Shown here piece after piece: positions 18,478-26,044 of a DNA stretch of 64,000 nucleotides. The stretch spans positions 2,836,001 through 2,900,000 of the forward strand of contig NZ_CP129236.1 of NCBI RefSeq assembly GCF_030413615.1, given 5' to 3'. The translations under genes and the position numbers were made by a program. This stretch comes from Planococcus shixiaomingii. GTDB lineage: Bacteria; Bacillota; Bacilli; Bacillales_A; Planococcaceae. Below the pieces are notes generated by a model, which was not told the origin of the DNA, did no database searches, and worked only from the letters and a program-made list of their open reading frames with translations. How positions within the stretch are numbered: position 1 is the stretch's first letter; each line of letters begins with the position of its first letter.

Positions 18478-18513
18478 AAAACCCGCTAAAGCTTTTGCTT
18501 TAGCGGGTTTTGT
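18478..18513. terminator. Bidirectional terminator
   Basis: A 15-bp stem (18478-18492 with 18497-18511) around TTTT sits between two convergent genes and overlaps the 3' end of the serine hydrolase gene. Confidence 0.8.
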
Positions 18514-19300
18514 TCTGTCCAGTCAAGTATTCATAGACGTACCAGCCGATATCGGCGATGATTTCCTGTCCTGTGTGGTTGTCCGGCAAATCATTTAGCA
18601 GCACTGCAACATAAGCTTTCGTTCCTCTGTATTCAAAAATCCCCACATCATTGACCACTCCCGACAAGCTCCCTGATTTGCTGGCAATCGTCACTTCACT
18701 ATCTTCGTCAAATCGACCGTGCAAATTATCTATGAATTGCTGTTGCTTTAGCGTATGTATTACCTGCTCTCTACTTTCTTCTGACACTATGTTCCCCGTG
18801 TCTAAAGATTTTAAAAACAGAACCATATCTTTTGCAGATGTAAAATTATCAAGCCCTTTTCCAGCAGCTTCAAAATCCATAAAAAGCCTTTCTAACACTG
18901 TATTCTCACATCCAAGCTTCCCGGATAACGCATTGATGTTTTCCATGCCTAGTAACATGATTGCCATATTGGAAGCCGTATTATCCGATACAATCGTCAT
19001 CAGCGTCAAAATATCCTTTAATGATAATCGGCGGACTGAATTTAAATGCGCCAAAACACCGCTTCCACCAATTAAATCTTTCTCAGTGAAGCTGAAAGCA
19101 TTTATACCGCTGATCTCTCCTTGGTCGATTTGCCGGTAGCCTTCGAGCAAAATCGGCACTTTAATGACACTCGCAGCGCGCATTTTGTTGTTGCCATTTA
19201 AGGAAATAACTTGTCCTTCTGTTTCAATAAAAACGCTATACTTACTTTCAATGTTCGTGAATCGTCCCTCAACTCGGTTTTTCAATATACTGAATGCCAT
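18500..19300 (-). CDS. Class A beta-lactamase-like serine hydrolase without a signal peptide
   Basis: A 266-residue member of the penicillin-recognising serine hydrolase fold. The three hallmark motifs are present: SxxK in AASVIKVPILL (about residue 55), SDN in MTIVSDNTASN (about 117), and KSG in TIASKSGSLSG (about 217). The class A omega-loop Glu region reads RLFMDFEAAGKGLDN instead of ExxLN, so true beta-lactamase activity is doubtful. The ATG at 19300 follows AAGGACGGGGAAGCT; from there no secretion signal is seen. A longer in-frame extension to 19465 has no RBS. Natural substrate unknown. Confidence 0.75.
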   Translation of the reverse strand: MAFSILKNRVEGRFTNIESKYSVFIETEGQVISLNGNNKMRAASVIKVPILLEGYRQIDQGEISGINAFSFTEKDLIGGSGVLAHLNSVRRLSLKDILTLMTIVSDNTASNMAIMLLGMENINALSGKLGCENTVLERLFMDFEAAGKGLDNFTSAKDMVLFLKSLDTGNIVSEESREQVIHTLKQQQFIDNLHGRFDEDSEVTIASKSGSLSGVVNDVGIFEYRGTKAYVAVLLNDLPDNHTGQEIIADIGWYVYEYLTGQNKTR

Positions 19301-19366
19301 AGCTTCCCCGTCCTTTCCTTCATCCATTTCGACAACGGCAAAAAAAATTCCTTTAAGTTTATCTTC

Positions 19367-19395
19367 TTTATAATTAACTGAAAACTCTGTATAAT
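19367..19395 (+). promoter_or_regulatory. Promoter of the 56-aa acidic protein gene
   Basis: TTTATA, a 17-bp spacer and TATAAT lie 69 bp upstream of the ATG at 19464. Confidence 0.45.
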
Positions 19396-19463
19396 AGATA
19401 TATAGAAAGATTGTCTTCCTACCGCTCAGCAATTGCTTCACCATAACAAGGAGGTTTTCAATC

Positions 19464-19634
19464 ATGGATCGCGCACGTGTTTTTCCAAAAGAAGTCGTCC
19501 GGCAATTAGACGAAGATTACTTTGCTGCTCTTAATATGATTGGCGAAGGCGGGCCTGAATTTGCTGCTGTTGAGGAAGACGATGCACTGGAGGAAGTATT
19601 ACGTGAAGAAGCCAAGGCGAAGGATCTTCACTAA
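19464..19634 (+). CDS. Small acidic protein, 56 aa, unknown
   Basis: A small gene backed by a strong RBS (AAGGAGG, 9 nt before ATG) and a terminator just after the stop. The product is acidic and probably helical (KEVVRQLDEDYFAALNMIG then VEEDDALEEVLREEAKAK) with no cysteine or membrane segment. It is divergent from the serine hydrolase gene. No family recognised; a regulatory or partner-binding role is possible but not shown. Confidence 0.65.
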   Translation: MDRARVFPKEVVRQLDEDYFAALNMIGEGGPEFAAVEEDDALEEVLREEAKAKDLH

Positions 19635-19647
19635 TACTCATTTTACT

Positions 19648-19676
19648 CACCTTCCGTTTTTGGAAGGTGTTTTTCA
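19648..19676 (+). terminator. Terminator of the 56-aa gene
   Basis: The stem CACCTTCC / GGAAGGTG is followed by TTTTTC. Confidence 0.75.
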
Positions 19677-19683
19677 TTGTAAA

Positions 19684-19712
19684 AAGCCTTCGTTCAAAAG
19701 AACGAAGGCTTC
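19684..19712 (-). terminator. Terminator of the LLM oxidoreductase gene
   Basis: The stem AAGCCTTCGTTC / GAACGAAGGCTT (19684-19711) is followed on the minus strand by TTT; it lies just past the gene's stop. Confidence 0.8.
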
Positions 19713-19718
19713 ATAATG

Positions 19719-20726
19719 TTATTCCATTAAATCTGCCACAATTTCATAAGAGCGCAGACGGTCTTCTTGATGGAAAATTTGCGAGTTGATAATCACTTCG
19801 TTGGCCCTTGTTTTTAAAATAAAGTTTCTCAACTTCTCCCGGACAACATCCGGAGTTCCAACTATCATCGATTCTGTTTCAAGTTTTTCGCGGAACATTG
19901 CGATTTCACGGTCTGACCAAACGTCTTCTAATCGGTCGATTGGCGATTTCAGCATTGTAGGCATACCCCGCATAAGCGAAAACATTTGCTGCTGCTGAGA
20001 AGTCGCGAGCCATTCTGCACGCTCTTGCGAATCGGCTGCAATCACATTGACACCAACCATTGCATAGGGTTCTTTTAAAGCAGCAGATGGCTTAAAGTTT
20101 TGATGATACAATTGCAACGCCTGCATCGTATAATCTGGGGCAAAGTGGCTTGCAAAGGAAAATGGCAGACCTTTAAAAGCAGCCAACTGTGCGCTAAAAC
20201 CGCTCGATCCTAAAAGCCAGAGTGGAATATTCAAACCAGCACCTGGATATGCCTGCACACGCGCTGACGTATTGCTGGAAAAGTATTCTTCAAGTTCAGC
20301 CACTTGTTCCGGAAAATCATCTCCACTGCTCTGCAAGGTTCTGCGCAACGCGTAAGCTGTTGCCTGGTCGCTGCCTGGAGCGCGCCCTAATCCCAGGTCA
20401 ATCCTTCCAGGATATAGTGTTTCGAGCGTACCGAATTGTTCAGCAATCACTAACGGCGCATGGTTAGGCAACATGATGCCGCCTGAACCGACACGTATCG
20501 TTTCCGTTGCGCCGGCTATATGGCCAATCAATACTGACGTCGCTGAACTGCCGATACCCGGCATATTATGGTGTTCAGCCAGCCAATAGCGGTTAAAGCC
20601 CCATTTTTCCACATGCTGGGCAAGCTCCGCACTGTTCTTAAAAGATTGTGCCGCATTGCTGCCTTCATTTATCGGAGCCAAATCGAGGACCGCTAAAGGT
20701 ATATTTTCAAATTTCTTAGTTTGCAT
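19719..20726 (-). CDS. LLM-class flavin-dependent monooxygenase (luciferase-like)
   Basis: A 335-residue TIM-barrel flavin oxidoreductase of the MsnO8-type LLM group. Typical segments are [54 protein letters not shown] and [14 protein letters not shown]. It uses FMNH2 and O2 on an unknown substrate. ATG 20726 follows AGGGAGTG with an 8-nt gap; an in-frame GTG at 20735 falls within that site. Upstream, a perfect 10-bp inverted repeat (20768-20798) may be its operator. Single-gene unit. Confidence 0.88.
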   Translation of the reverse strand: MQTKKFENIPLAVLDLAPINEGSNAAQSFKNSAELAQHVEKWGFNRYWLAEHHNMPGIGSSATSVLIGHIAGATETIRVGSGGIMLPNHAPLVIAEQFGTLETLYPGRIDLGLGRAPGSDQATAYALRRTLQSSGDDFPEQVAELEEYFSSNTSARVQAYPGAGLNIPLWLLGSSGFSAQLAAFKGLPFSFASHFAPDYTMQALQLYHQNFKPSAALKEPYAMVGVNVIAADSQERAEWLATSQQQQMFSLMRGMPTMLKSPIDRLEDVWSDREIAMFREKLETESMIVGTPDVVREKLRNFILKTRANEVIINSQIFHQEDRLRSYEIVADLME

Positions 20727-20767
20727 ATTCTTCACTCCCTATCCATATCATTGTAGCGATTTTCCCA

Positions 20768-20798
20768 TTTTAATACATGTTTCCTGCTTGTATTAAAA
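20768..20798. promoter_or_regulatory. Perfect inverted repeat upstream of the LLM gene
   Basis: TTTTAATACA (20768-20777) and TGTATTAAAA (20789-20798) are separated by 11 bp, 42 bp upstream of the LLM start. The form fits a dimeric repressor site; regulator unknown. Confidence 0.4.
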
Positions 20799-20820
20799 CT
20801 TCAATAAAGATAACGAAATT

Positions 20821-21050
20821 TTTAAATTTTTAAGATAATTTTGTATACTTTTTGATAAAAATCACGTAAGCTAAAGTTACTTGGAAAACTATTGTATTTC
20901 CACTTTTGTGCGAACGAAAAAACGAATTTTTTCGATTTTAGCTAGCCTTTACGTTAATCAAATGTACACTCTAGCTGAATGTTACAGACAATAGAGCTGC
21001 TAACAATGCTGAAAAGAATCCAATAACATGGACATCTTTTCGGCTTTTTC
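20821..21050 (+). ncRNA. Candidate structured leader RNA or sRNA ending in a terminator
   Basis: TTTAAA, 17 bp, TATACT (20821-20849) could start a transcript of about 190 nt. It would contain successive inverted repeats (AGCTAG 20940s with CTAGCT 20970s; TGTTA with TAACA) and end in a hairpin (21008-21017 with 21035-21044) followed by CTTTTTC. The next gene's RBS is 12 nt further on. This resembles a transcription attenuator, but no known riboswitch class fits. Confidence 0.35.
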
Positions 21051-21079
21051 AAATTAACCTTAGGAAGGACGCGATCTCC

Positions 21080-21295
21080 TTGAACTATTTCGTAGACCAT
21101 CAAAAGAAAAGGATTCACAAAAAGCAGTATGCTGGAGATCGCTGTGGATTTGTAGGGACGCCAACGGATAAAAGAGAATTTATCGATTGTGAAGAATACG
21201 TTGAACAGCTGGAAAAACAAGAGGCCTACGAGAAATGTCCCTTTTGCCAGTCGCTTCAACTATCAGTCGAGCAGCAGTCTAAAGTTCAGTCTTAG
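21080..21295 (+). CDS. Small cysteine-containing protein, 71 aa, unknown
   Basis: The start is TTG at 21080 with AGGAAGGAC 11 nt upstream; there is no internal Met. The product is charged with a basic N-terminus (DHQKKRIHKKQYAGDRCGF), an acidic middle (CEEYVEQLEKQEAYEKC) and a CPFC pair, so four cysteines could bind zinc. Similar short proteins with a C-terminal CxxC occur in Bacillales, as I recall, without known function. It sits behind a terminator-like hairpin and 18 nt ahead of another unknown gene, so expression of both may depend on read-through. Confidence 0.6.
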   Translation: MNYFVDHQKKRIHKKQYAGDRCGFVGTPTDKREFIDCEEYVEQLEKQEAYEKCPFCQSLQLSVEQQSKVQS

Positions 21296-21313
21296 TTGAG
21301 AGGAGAAAAAGGC

Positions 21314-21742
21314 ATGATTGGAAAAGAACGAATCTTCCAAGCGGCTGAAAAAGCCGCAGAATTGCTGCAGGCCACTTTTAATTTAAAAGCCAGCGAATGC
21401 CAGATTAAAAAAAATCGAACATTTACCATTTATGCAAATCAAGTGTACTTTACCTGTACACTGGATTTTTCAATTTCGTTTGAACAAATGACTGACACCG
21501 GTTATGCCTTCAACAAAGCGGAAATTCTTCTTCTTCCTGAAGAGTTCCCTGCTTTTTCCTTCACATTGAAAGAACATGCCTTCCCACTGCCAGTCAATTG
21601 CCAGCAAAAATTGACGGCTAATACTAACCTTATCTCTTATTACATTGAAACAATGGAACCTCCTGAGCATTTTGCCAGCCGTCTTTCAGCCGCTTTTAAA
21701 ACGATTGAACCACTGGAAAACCATGCCATATCGCTGTATTAA
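21314..21742 (+). CDS. Uncharacterised protein, 142 aa
   Basis: A soluble protein without a recognised family. An N-terminal helix (ERIFQAAEKAAELLQATF) precedes a beta-rich part (NRTFTIYANQVYFTCTLDFS, FPAFSFTLKEHAFPLPVN) and ends in a helix. No catalytic motif or membrane segment is evident. The ATG at 21314 follows GAGAGGAGAAAAAGGC. It lies 18 nt after the 71-aa gene, so the two likely form an operon. Confidence 0.6.
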   Translation: MIGKERIFQAAEKAAELLQATFNLKASECQIKKNRTFTIYANQVYFTCTLDFSISFEQMTDTGYAFNKAEILLLPEEFPAFSFTLKEHAFPLPVNCQQKLTANTNLISYYIETMEPPEHFASRLSAAFKTIEPLENHAISLY

Positions 21743-21759
21743 TTTTTTTATTTTTCGAG

Positions 21760-21784
21760 GTTTATAAGCTTAAAAATCGGGAAT
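21760..21784 (+). promoter_or_regulatory. SigB-type promoter upstream of ribT
   Basis: GTTTAT (21760-21765), 13-bp spacer, GGGAAT (21779-21784) fits the GTTTNN-N13-15-GGGWAW pattern; it is 58 bp upstream of ribT. Confidence 0.55.
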
Positions 21785-21842
21785 ACTTTGTATTGGTTAT
21801 ATAGACAGAGTGATACCTTGAGACGGAGATGAAACTTCAATT

Positions 21843-22205
21843 ATGTTGGTTCGATACAAGAAATCATGTGAAAAAATCGCTATGGGGCTGTTGTCTTTTA
21901 TGCCTGAAGAGCGAGAACTAAAAAAACTAAAAGAAACGATGAATATATATCAAGTGAACCCAAATTGGCATTTATTCCTTTGGAAAGAAGGAGAAGCTTT
22001 TGTAGGGTTGGTCGGCATTGAAGCTGATGAGGAACATTTTACGCTTCAGCATATTTCGGTGAATCCTTCTTTTCATGGCGAAGGAATCGGCCGTGCCATG
22101 GTTGAAAAAATCCAGCAATTGATGCCAAATCAAAAAATAAAAGGCACAGCAGTGACAGAAGCATTTTTAGAAAAATGCTCTGAAGCAAAGTTCGCTTTAA
22201 TTTAA
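21843..22205 (+). CDS. ribT: RibT-like GNAT N-acetyltransferase
   Basis: A 120-residue GNAT-fold protein that closely resembles B. subtilis RibT, starting MLVRYKKSCEKIAMGLLSFM. The acetyl-CoA motif A is ISVNPSFHGEGIGRAMVEKI (about residues 73-92). The acceptor is unknown. In B. subtilis ribT is the last gene of the riboflavin operon; here no riboflavin genes flank it, and a SigB-type promoter is upstream. The RBS is weak or distant (CGGAGATG, about 13 nt before the ATG). A terminator follows. Confidence 0.82.
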   Translation: MLVRYKKSCEKIAMGLLSFMPEERELKKLKETMNIYQVNPNWHLFLWKEGEAFVGLVGIEADEEHFTLQHISVNPSFHGEGIGRAMVEKIQQLMPNQKIKGTAVTEAFLEKCSEAKFALI

Positions 22206-22220
22206 CTGACTACCATTAAA

Positions 22221-22250
22221 GACCTCCACTTAAAACTGGAGGTTTTTTCT
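22221..22250 (+). terminator. Terminator of ribT
   Basis: The stem ACCTCCA / TGGAGGT around CTTAAAAC is followed by TTTTT. Confidence 0.75.
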
Positions 22251-22365
22251 TACTCCAAGATTGCAACACTAAATATTTTTTCATTATTCCATCTTTTCCA
22301 TTGCGCTTTGCCAAAAAATGTTTTAAGCTTAGTAACATTAAGTTCAGACAATTTCATAGCTTATT

Positions 22366-22525
22366 TCTTATCAAGAGAGACGGAGGGATTTGGCCCTGTG
22401 AAGTCTCAGCAACCAGCCTACTAATGGCCACGGTGCTAATTCCAATAGGCATTTGCCTAAAAGATGAGAAGAATGCTTGCCTTTACAGGGCCTTTCTTCT
22501 TTTGGAGAAAGGCCCTGTTTTATTT
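22366..22525 (+). promoter_or_regulatory. S-box (SAM-I) riboswitch with expression-platform terminator
   Basis: The aptamer (22366-22475) shows the conserved CTTATCAAGAGAGACGGAGG, GAAGTCTCAGCAACC and GAGAAG-end segments with the P3 and P4 helices between. A 12-bp terminator stem follows (22485-22496 with 22507-22518, then TTTATTTT). S-adenosylmethionine binding would favour termination ahead of the methionine synthase-like gene that starts at 22561. Confidence 0.95.
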
Positions 22526-22560
22526 TGTCTAAAAAACTAAAAAGAAAGAAGGAATTTTTC

Positions 22561-23667
22561 ATGACCACAACAACTACAAAAGCCCCATTCAAAGCTGACC
22601 ACGTAGGAAGCCTGCTTCGCCCTGACTCTATACATAAAGCGAGGCAGGAGTTTAAAGATGGCAGCATTACGGCCGAACAATTGCGGAAAGTGGAAACAAG
22701 AGAAATCAAGCGAATTGTCGACAAGCAAATCGAAGTCGGGCTTCAAGCCGTGACTGATGGCGAGTTCCGCCGTACTTTCTGGCATACAGATTTCATGGCT
22801 TCTATTAAAGGCTTCGAAGGATATACTCCTGATCACGGATACAAATTTAAACATGGCGAAACAGAAGCGTACGATGTGCGAAATATCGGGAAAGTTTCTT
22901 TTAGCTCAGATCATCCTTTCGTTAAAGATTTTATCGAATTTAAAGAAATTGTCGCAGACCGTGCTGTTGCAAAGCTGACCATCCCAAGCCCGAACCAATT
23001 TTTCAACGAAGGCATCCGGGACGTTAACTTATATCCCGATATAGAAGTATACGCACAAGACGTCATTCAAGCTTACCGGGATGCGATCCAAACGTTCTAC
23101 GATGCGGGCGCACGCTATATCCAGCTTGATGACGTTTACATTGCCGGCCTTTCTTCACCGGACATTCCGTTCAACGACAAACAGTATCCGCGTGAATTCC
23201 TGATCGATTTAGCCCTGCGTGTAGCTAATGGCGTACTAGAAGGAAAGCCTGAAGATTTAACTGTGACAACTCATCTCTGTCGAGGCAACTACCGTTCCGA
23301 TTGGGCTTTCGAAGGAAGTTATGCGCTGATCGCTCCAACGTTATTCGCCAAAGAAAAAGTGGATGGCTTCTTCTTGGAATATGACGATGAGCGTTCGGGC
23401 AGTTTTCAGCCGCTTGAGCACATTCCGAAAGGCGGCGCCAAAGTTGTTCTCGGGGTGTTCACTTCAAAACACGGCGAACTTGAGGACAAAGAACTTATTA
23501 AATCACGCGTCAAGGAGGCCAGCCAATTTGTGCCACTCGATCAAATCTGCTTATCGCCGCAATGCGGATTTGCGTCAACACATCACGGCAATATCCTGAC
23601 AGAAGAGCAGCAATGGAATAAATTAAAATACATTGTCGAATTGTCAGAAGAAATTTTGAACAACTAA
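22561..23667 (+). CDS. Cobalamin-independent methionine synthase C-terminal-like protein (YxjG/YxjH type)
   Basis: A 368-residue member of the MetE C-terminal domain family, the length of B. subtilis YxjG/YxjH. The zinc site is formed by the His and Cys of TTHLCRGNYRSD, the Glu in FFLEYDDERSG and the Cys in CLSPQCGFAS. VGSLLRPDSI near the N-terminus and QLDDVYIAGL in the middle are family marks. It probably methylates homocysteine or a related thiol; the methyl donor is uncertain because the folate-binding N-terminal half of MetE is absent. ATG 22561 follows GAAAGAAGGA. The S-box riboswitch upstream ties it to methionine supply. Confidence 0.92.
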   Translation: MTTTTTKAPFKADHVGSLLRPDSIHKARQEFKDGSITAEQLRKVETREIKRIVDKQIEVGLQAVTDGEFRRTFWHTDFMASIKGFEGYTPDHGYKFKHGETEAYDVRNIGKVSFSSDHPFVKDFIEFKEIVADRAVAKLTIPSPNQFFNEGIRDVNLYPDIEVYAQDVIQAYRDAIQTFYDAGARYIQLDDVYIAGLSSPDIPFNDKQYPREFLIDLALRVANGVLEGKPEDLTVTTHLCRGNYRSDWAFEGSYALIAPTLFAKEKVDGFFLEYDDERSGSFQPLEHIPKGGAKVVLGVFTSKHGELEDKELIKSRVKEASQFVPLDQICLSPQCGFASTHHGNILTEEQQWNKLKYIVELSEEILNN

Positions 23668-23700
23668 AAAAAGCCCTTTTCGATAAAAGGGCTTTTTTAT
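23667..23700 (+). terminator. Terminator of the methionine synthase-like gene
   Basis: The stem AAAAAAGCCCTTTT / AAAAGGGCTTTTTT has loop CGAT. Confidence 0.85.
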
Positions 23701-23719
23701 TTACTTTCTTTTCTTGTCG

Positions 23720-23860
23720 CTTACAGCGCCTATTTTTTCTACCCGCTCTCTTTTCGCTCTTACCTGTATTATTCCAGTTTCTATCGACATTCTTAAAATT
23801 CTTACCCGCACTAATCAAGTTTATATCGACACTATTCGAATTTCTATCCTCATTGCCCAT
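23720..23860. repeat. Degenerate ~21-bp intergenic repeats
   Basis: Recurring TTTCTATCGACATTC, TTTATATCGACACTATTC and TTTCTATCCTCATTGCC units interleaved with TCTTACCCGCACT-type units, spaced about 20-22 bp, fill the gap between two convergent genes. No coding potential. Confidence 0.4.
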
Positions 23861-23867
23861 AAAACAC

Positions 23868-23902
23868 AAAAACAACCCATCCAAAAGTTCCGGACGGGTT
23901 GT
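23868..23902 (-). terminator. Terminator of the malic enzyme gene
   Basis: The stem AACAACCCATCC / GGACGGGTTGTT (one G-U on the RNA) is followed on the minus strand by a T-rich run. Confidence 0.75.
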
Positions 23903-23907
23903 TCAGT

Positions 23908-25128
23908 TTAAAGTGGCTGTGTTATTGCTTCAAAAGCGAGTAGGCTTCTCGCAACTCCGCTTTCTATCGCTGCTTTCGCTACTGCTTCTGCAACAGCCGG
24001 TGCCACTCGGGCATCAAATGGTGGTGGAATAATAAAGTCGTCACGGATTTCCTGCTCATTCAACAGTCCGGCAATCGCTTTAACGGCGGCTATTTTCATT
24101 GAATCGTTAATATCGCTTGCCTGAACGTCGAGGGCCCCTCTAAAGATGCCCGGAAAAGCCAAAACATTATTGATTTGGTTCGGAAAATCCGAACGTCCCG
24201 TGCCAACAACTTTCGCGCCGGCTTCTTTCGCTAAATGCGGCAAGATTTCCGGGTTTGGATTGGCCATAGCGAAAATGATCGAATCCTTATTCATTGAACG
24301 CACCATCTCAGGCTTTAATGCGCCTTCAGCCGATACGCCGATGAAAACGTCCGCCCCTTGGATAACTTCAGCCAATAACCCTTCTCTTTTTTCGCGATTA
24401 GTAAATTTCCCTACTTCTTCTTTAAACGGGTTCATGCCATAAGATCTTCCTTCAAAAATTGCACCTTTTGTATCGCACATCATCAAATCGTTGAAGCCAT
24501 ACGAATGCAGCAGCTTAATGACGGCAATACCCGCTGCGCCTGCGCCATTTACCACGACTTTCGTTTCTGCCACTGCCCGGTCCGTTAGTTTCAATGCATT
24601 CACTAATCCAGCCAGTGTCACAATGGCAGTTCCGTGTTGGTCGTCATGGAAAACGGGAATGTTCATTTCCTTTTTCAGGCGCTGTTCAATGATAAAGCAA
24701 GCCGGAGCAGAAATGTCTTCCAAGTTTACTCCCCCAAATCCCGGTTCCAGCAATTTTACTGTATTGACAATGGTTTCAGGATCTGTGGTATCAAGACATA
24801 TCGGGAACGCGTCCACTCCTGCAAAAGTTTTAAAAAGCAGCGCCTTTCCCTCCATTACCGGCAAAGCAGCAGCTGGACCGATATTGCCAAGCCCAAGAAC
24901 TGCTGTGCCGTCAGTCACGACAGCAACGGTATTCCCTTTCATTGTATAGTCATATACTTTTGCCGGCTCCTCTGCAATTTCTTTGCATGGCTCTGCAACT
25001 CCAGGAGAATAGGCCAAACTCAAATCGTACTGGTTTTCCACAGCTACTTTCGACCGAACCTCCAACTTCCCTTGATGCTTGCGGTGCAAATGCAAAGAGT
25101 CAGTTTTTAAATTAGACAATAGCCTCAT
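23908..25128 (-). CDS. NAD(P)-dependent malic enzyme (short form)
   Basis: Oxidative decarboxylation of malate to pyruvate. The 406 residues match the short bacterial form such as B. subtilis YtsJ. Visible are the substrate region YSPGVAEPCKEI, AVVTDGTAVLGLGNIGP, DISAPACFIIEQRL, VFHDDQHGTAIV, and the nucleotide fold VVVNGAGAAGIAVIKLL, followed by IFAMANPNPEI and GTGRSDFPNQINN. Cofactor preference cannot be read safely. It could drain malate made by the glyoxylate shunt encoded elsewhere in the window. Single-gene unit with a terminator at 23868. Confidence 0.93.
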   Translation of the reverse strand: MRLLSNLKTDSLHLHRKHQGKLEVRSKVAVENQYDLSLAYSPGVAEPCKEIAEEPAKVYDYTMKGNTVAVVTDGTAVLGLGNIGPAAALPVMEGKALLFKTFAGVDAFPICLDTTDPETIVNTVKLLEPGFGGVNLEDISAPACFIIEQRLKKEMNIPVFHDDQHGTAIVTLAGLVNALKLTDRAVAETKVVVNGAGAAGIAVIKLLHSYGFNDLMMCDTKGAIFEGRSYGMNPFKEEVGKFTNREKREGLLAEVIQGADVFIGVSAEGALKPEMVRSMNKDSIIFAMANPNPEILPHLAKEAGAKVVGTGRSDFPNQINNVLAFPGIFRGALDVQASDINDSMKIAAVKAIAGLLNEQEIRDDFIIPPPFDARVAPAVAEAVAKAAIESGVARSLLAFEAITQPL

Positions 25129-25220
25129 CTCCTTTTCATATTTGTTTATTATAACGAATAAATTTAAGTTGAAAAGTATTTTTATTCATTTTTCACATTT
25201 TTCAGTCTTTAGTCTGAGAC

Positions 25221-25248
25221 GAAAAAAAAAACCAGTATAAAAACTGAT
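25221..25248 (-). terminator. Terminator of the dehydrogenase/permease cluster
   Basis: On the minus strand ATCAGT / ACTGGT (one wobble) around TTTTAT is followed by nine T. It lies past the SDR gene, the last gene of the cluster. Confidence 0.55.
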
Positions 25249-25279
25249 CTTTTCACCTTTTTTAAGTTTTTCCTTCTAT

Positions 25280-26044
25280 TTATATTGCGGTCCATCCACC
25301 ATCGACTTTAATGGTTTCACCGGTGACAAAATTTGCGAGGTCTGACGCCAAGTATAAAACCGCTCCCGAGATATCACGCGGCTGGGATAAGCCATCCAGT
25401 AAAATGCGGTTTTCTACATCTTTTTTAAATTCTGCATCCTCGAACATTTTTGCTGTCAGTTCTGTTTCAATAAAGGTCGGGGCTACAGCGTTGACGCGGA
25501 CGCCTTCTTTTGCCCACTCCACCGCCAGCGCCTTTGTCAGCTGCACAAGTCCTCCTTTGCTAGAGCAATAGGCAGCCCGTTTGATATAGCCAACGAATGC
25601 CATTTGCGAAGCGATGTTAATGATGCGGCCGCTTTTTTGTTGGAGCATGTATTTCGCAGCTGCCTGGCTCGCAAAAAACACAGACTTCAAATTAAGGTCC
25701 AGAACCGTATCCCAGTCTTCTTCTGTCACTTCCATCGCCGGTTTTGCTATATTGACGCCGGCATTGTTGACAAGCACATCGATGGTTCCGAAAATGGAAG
25801 CCGACTCATTGATTAAACGCTTCACTTGCTGAATATCGCTTAAATCTCCCTCAACAGCGATGCAGTTGCCATTAAACTTCTGCAGCTCTCCTAAAGTTTC
25901 TTCAAGCCTCGTCTGGTCACGCCCGGAAATCACCACATTTGCTCCAAGTTTCGCAAATGTCAAGGCGATGTCTTTGCCGATTCCTTTGCTGCCCCCGGTC
26001 ACGATTACAGTCTTGCCTGCGAGTTCGGTAAAGTAGGCCGTCAT
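25280..26044 (-). CDS. SDR-family NAD(P)-dependent dehydrogenase
   Basis: A classical short-chain dehydrogenase of 254 residues. The cofactor motif TGGSKGIG (about 16-23), NNAG (about 92), catalytic Ser in NIASQMAFVG and YxxxK in AAYCSSKGG (Tyr about 158) are intact. The C-terminal FVTGETIKVDGGW is typical. It overlaps the preceding dehydrogenase gene by 4 bp and is the last gene of the LacI-linked cluster. It probably oxidises a secondary alcohol in the pathway; in hydroxysulfonate pathways an SDR inverts or oxidises the C2 hydroxyl, which is one possibility. Confidence 0.9.
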   Translation of the reverse strand: MTAYFTELAGKTVIVTGGSKGIGKDIALTFAKLGANVVISGRDQTRLEETLGELQKFNGNCIAVEGDLSDIQQVKRLINESASIFGTIDVLVNNAGVNIAKPAMEVTEEDWDTVLDLNLKSVFFASQAAAKYMLQQKSGRIINIASQMAFVGYIKRAAYCSSKGGLVQLTKALAVEWAKEGVRVNAVAPTFIETELTAKMFEDAEFKKDVENRILLDGLSQPRDISGAVLYLASDLANFVTGETIKVDGGWTAI

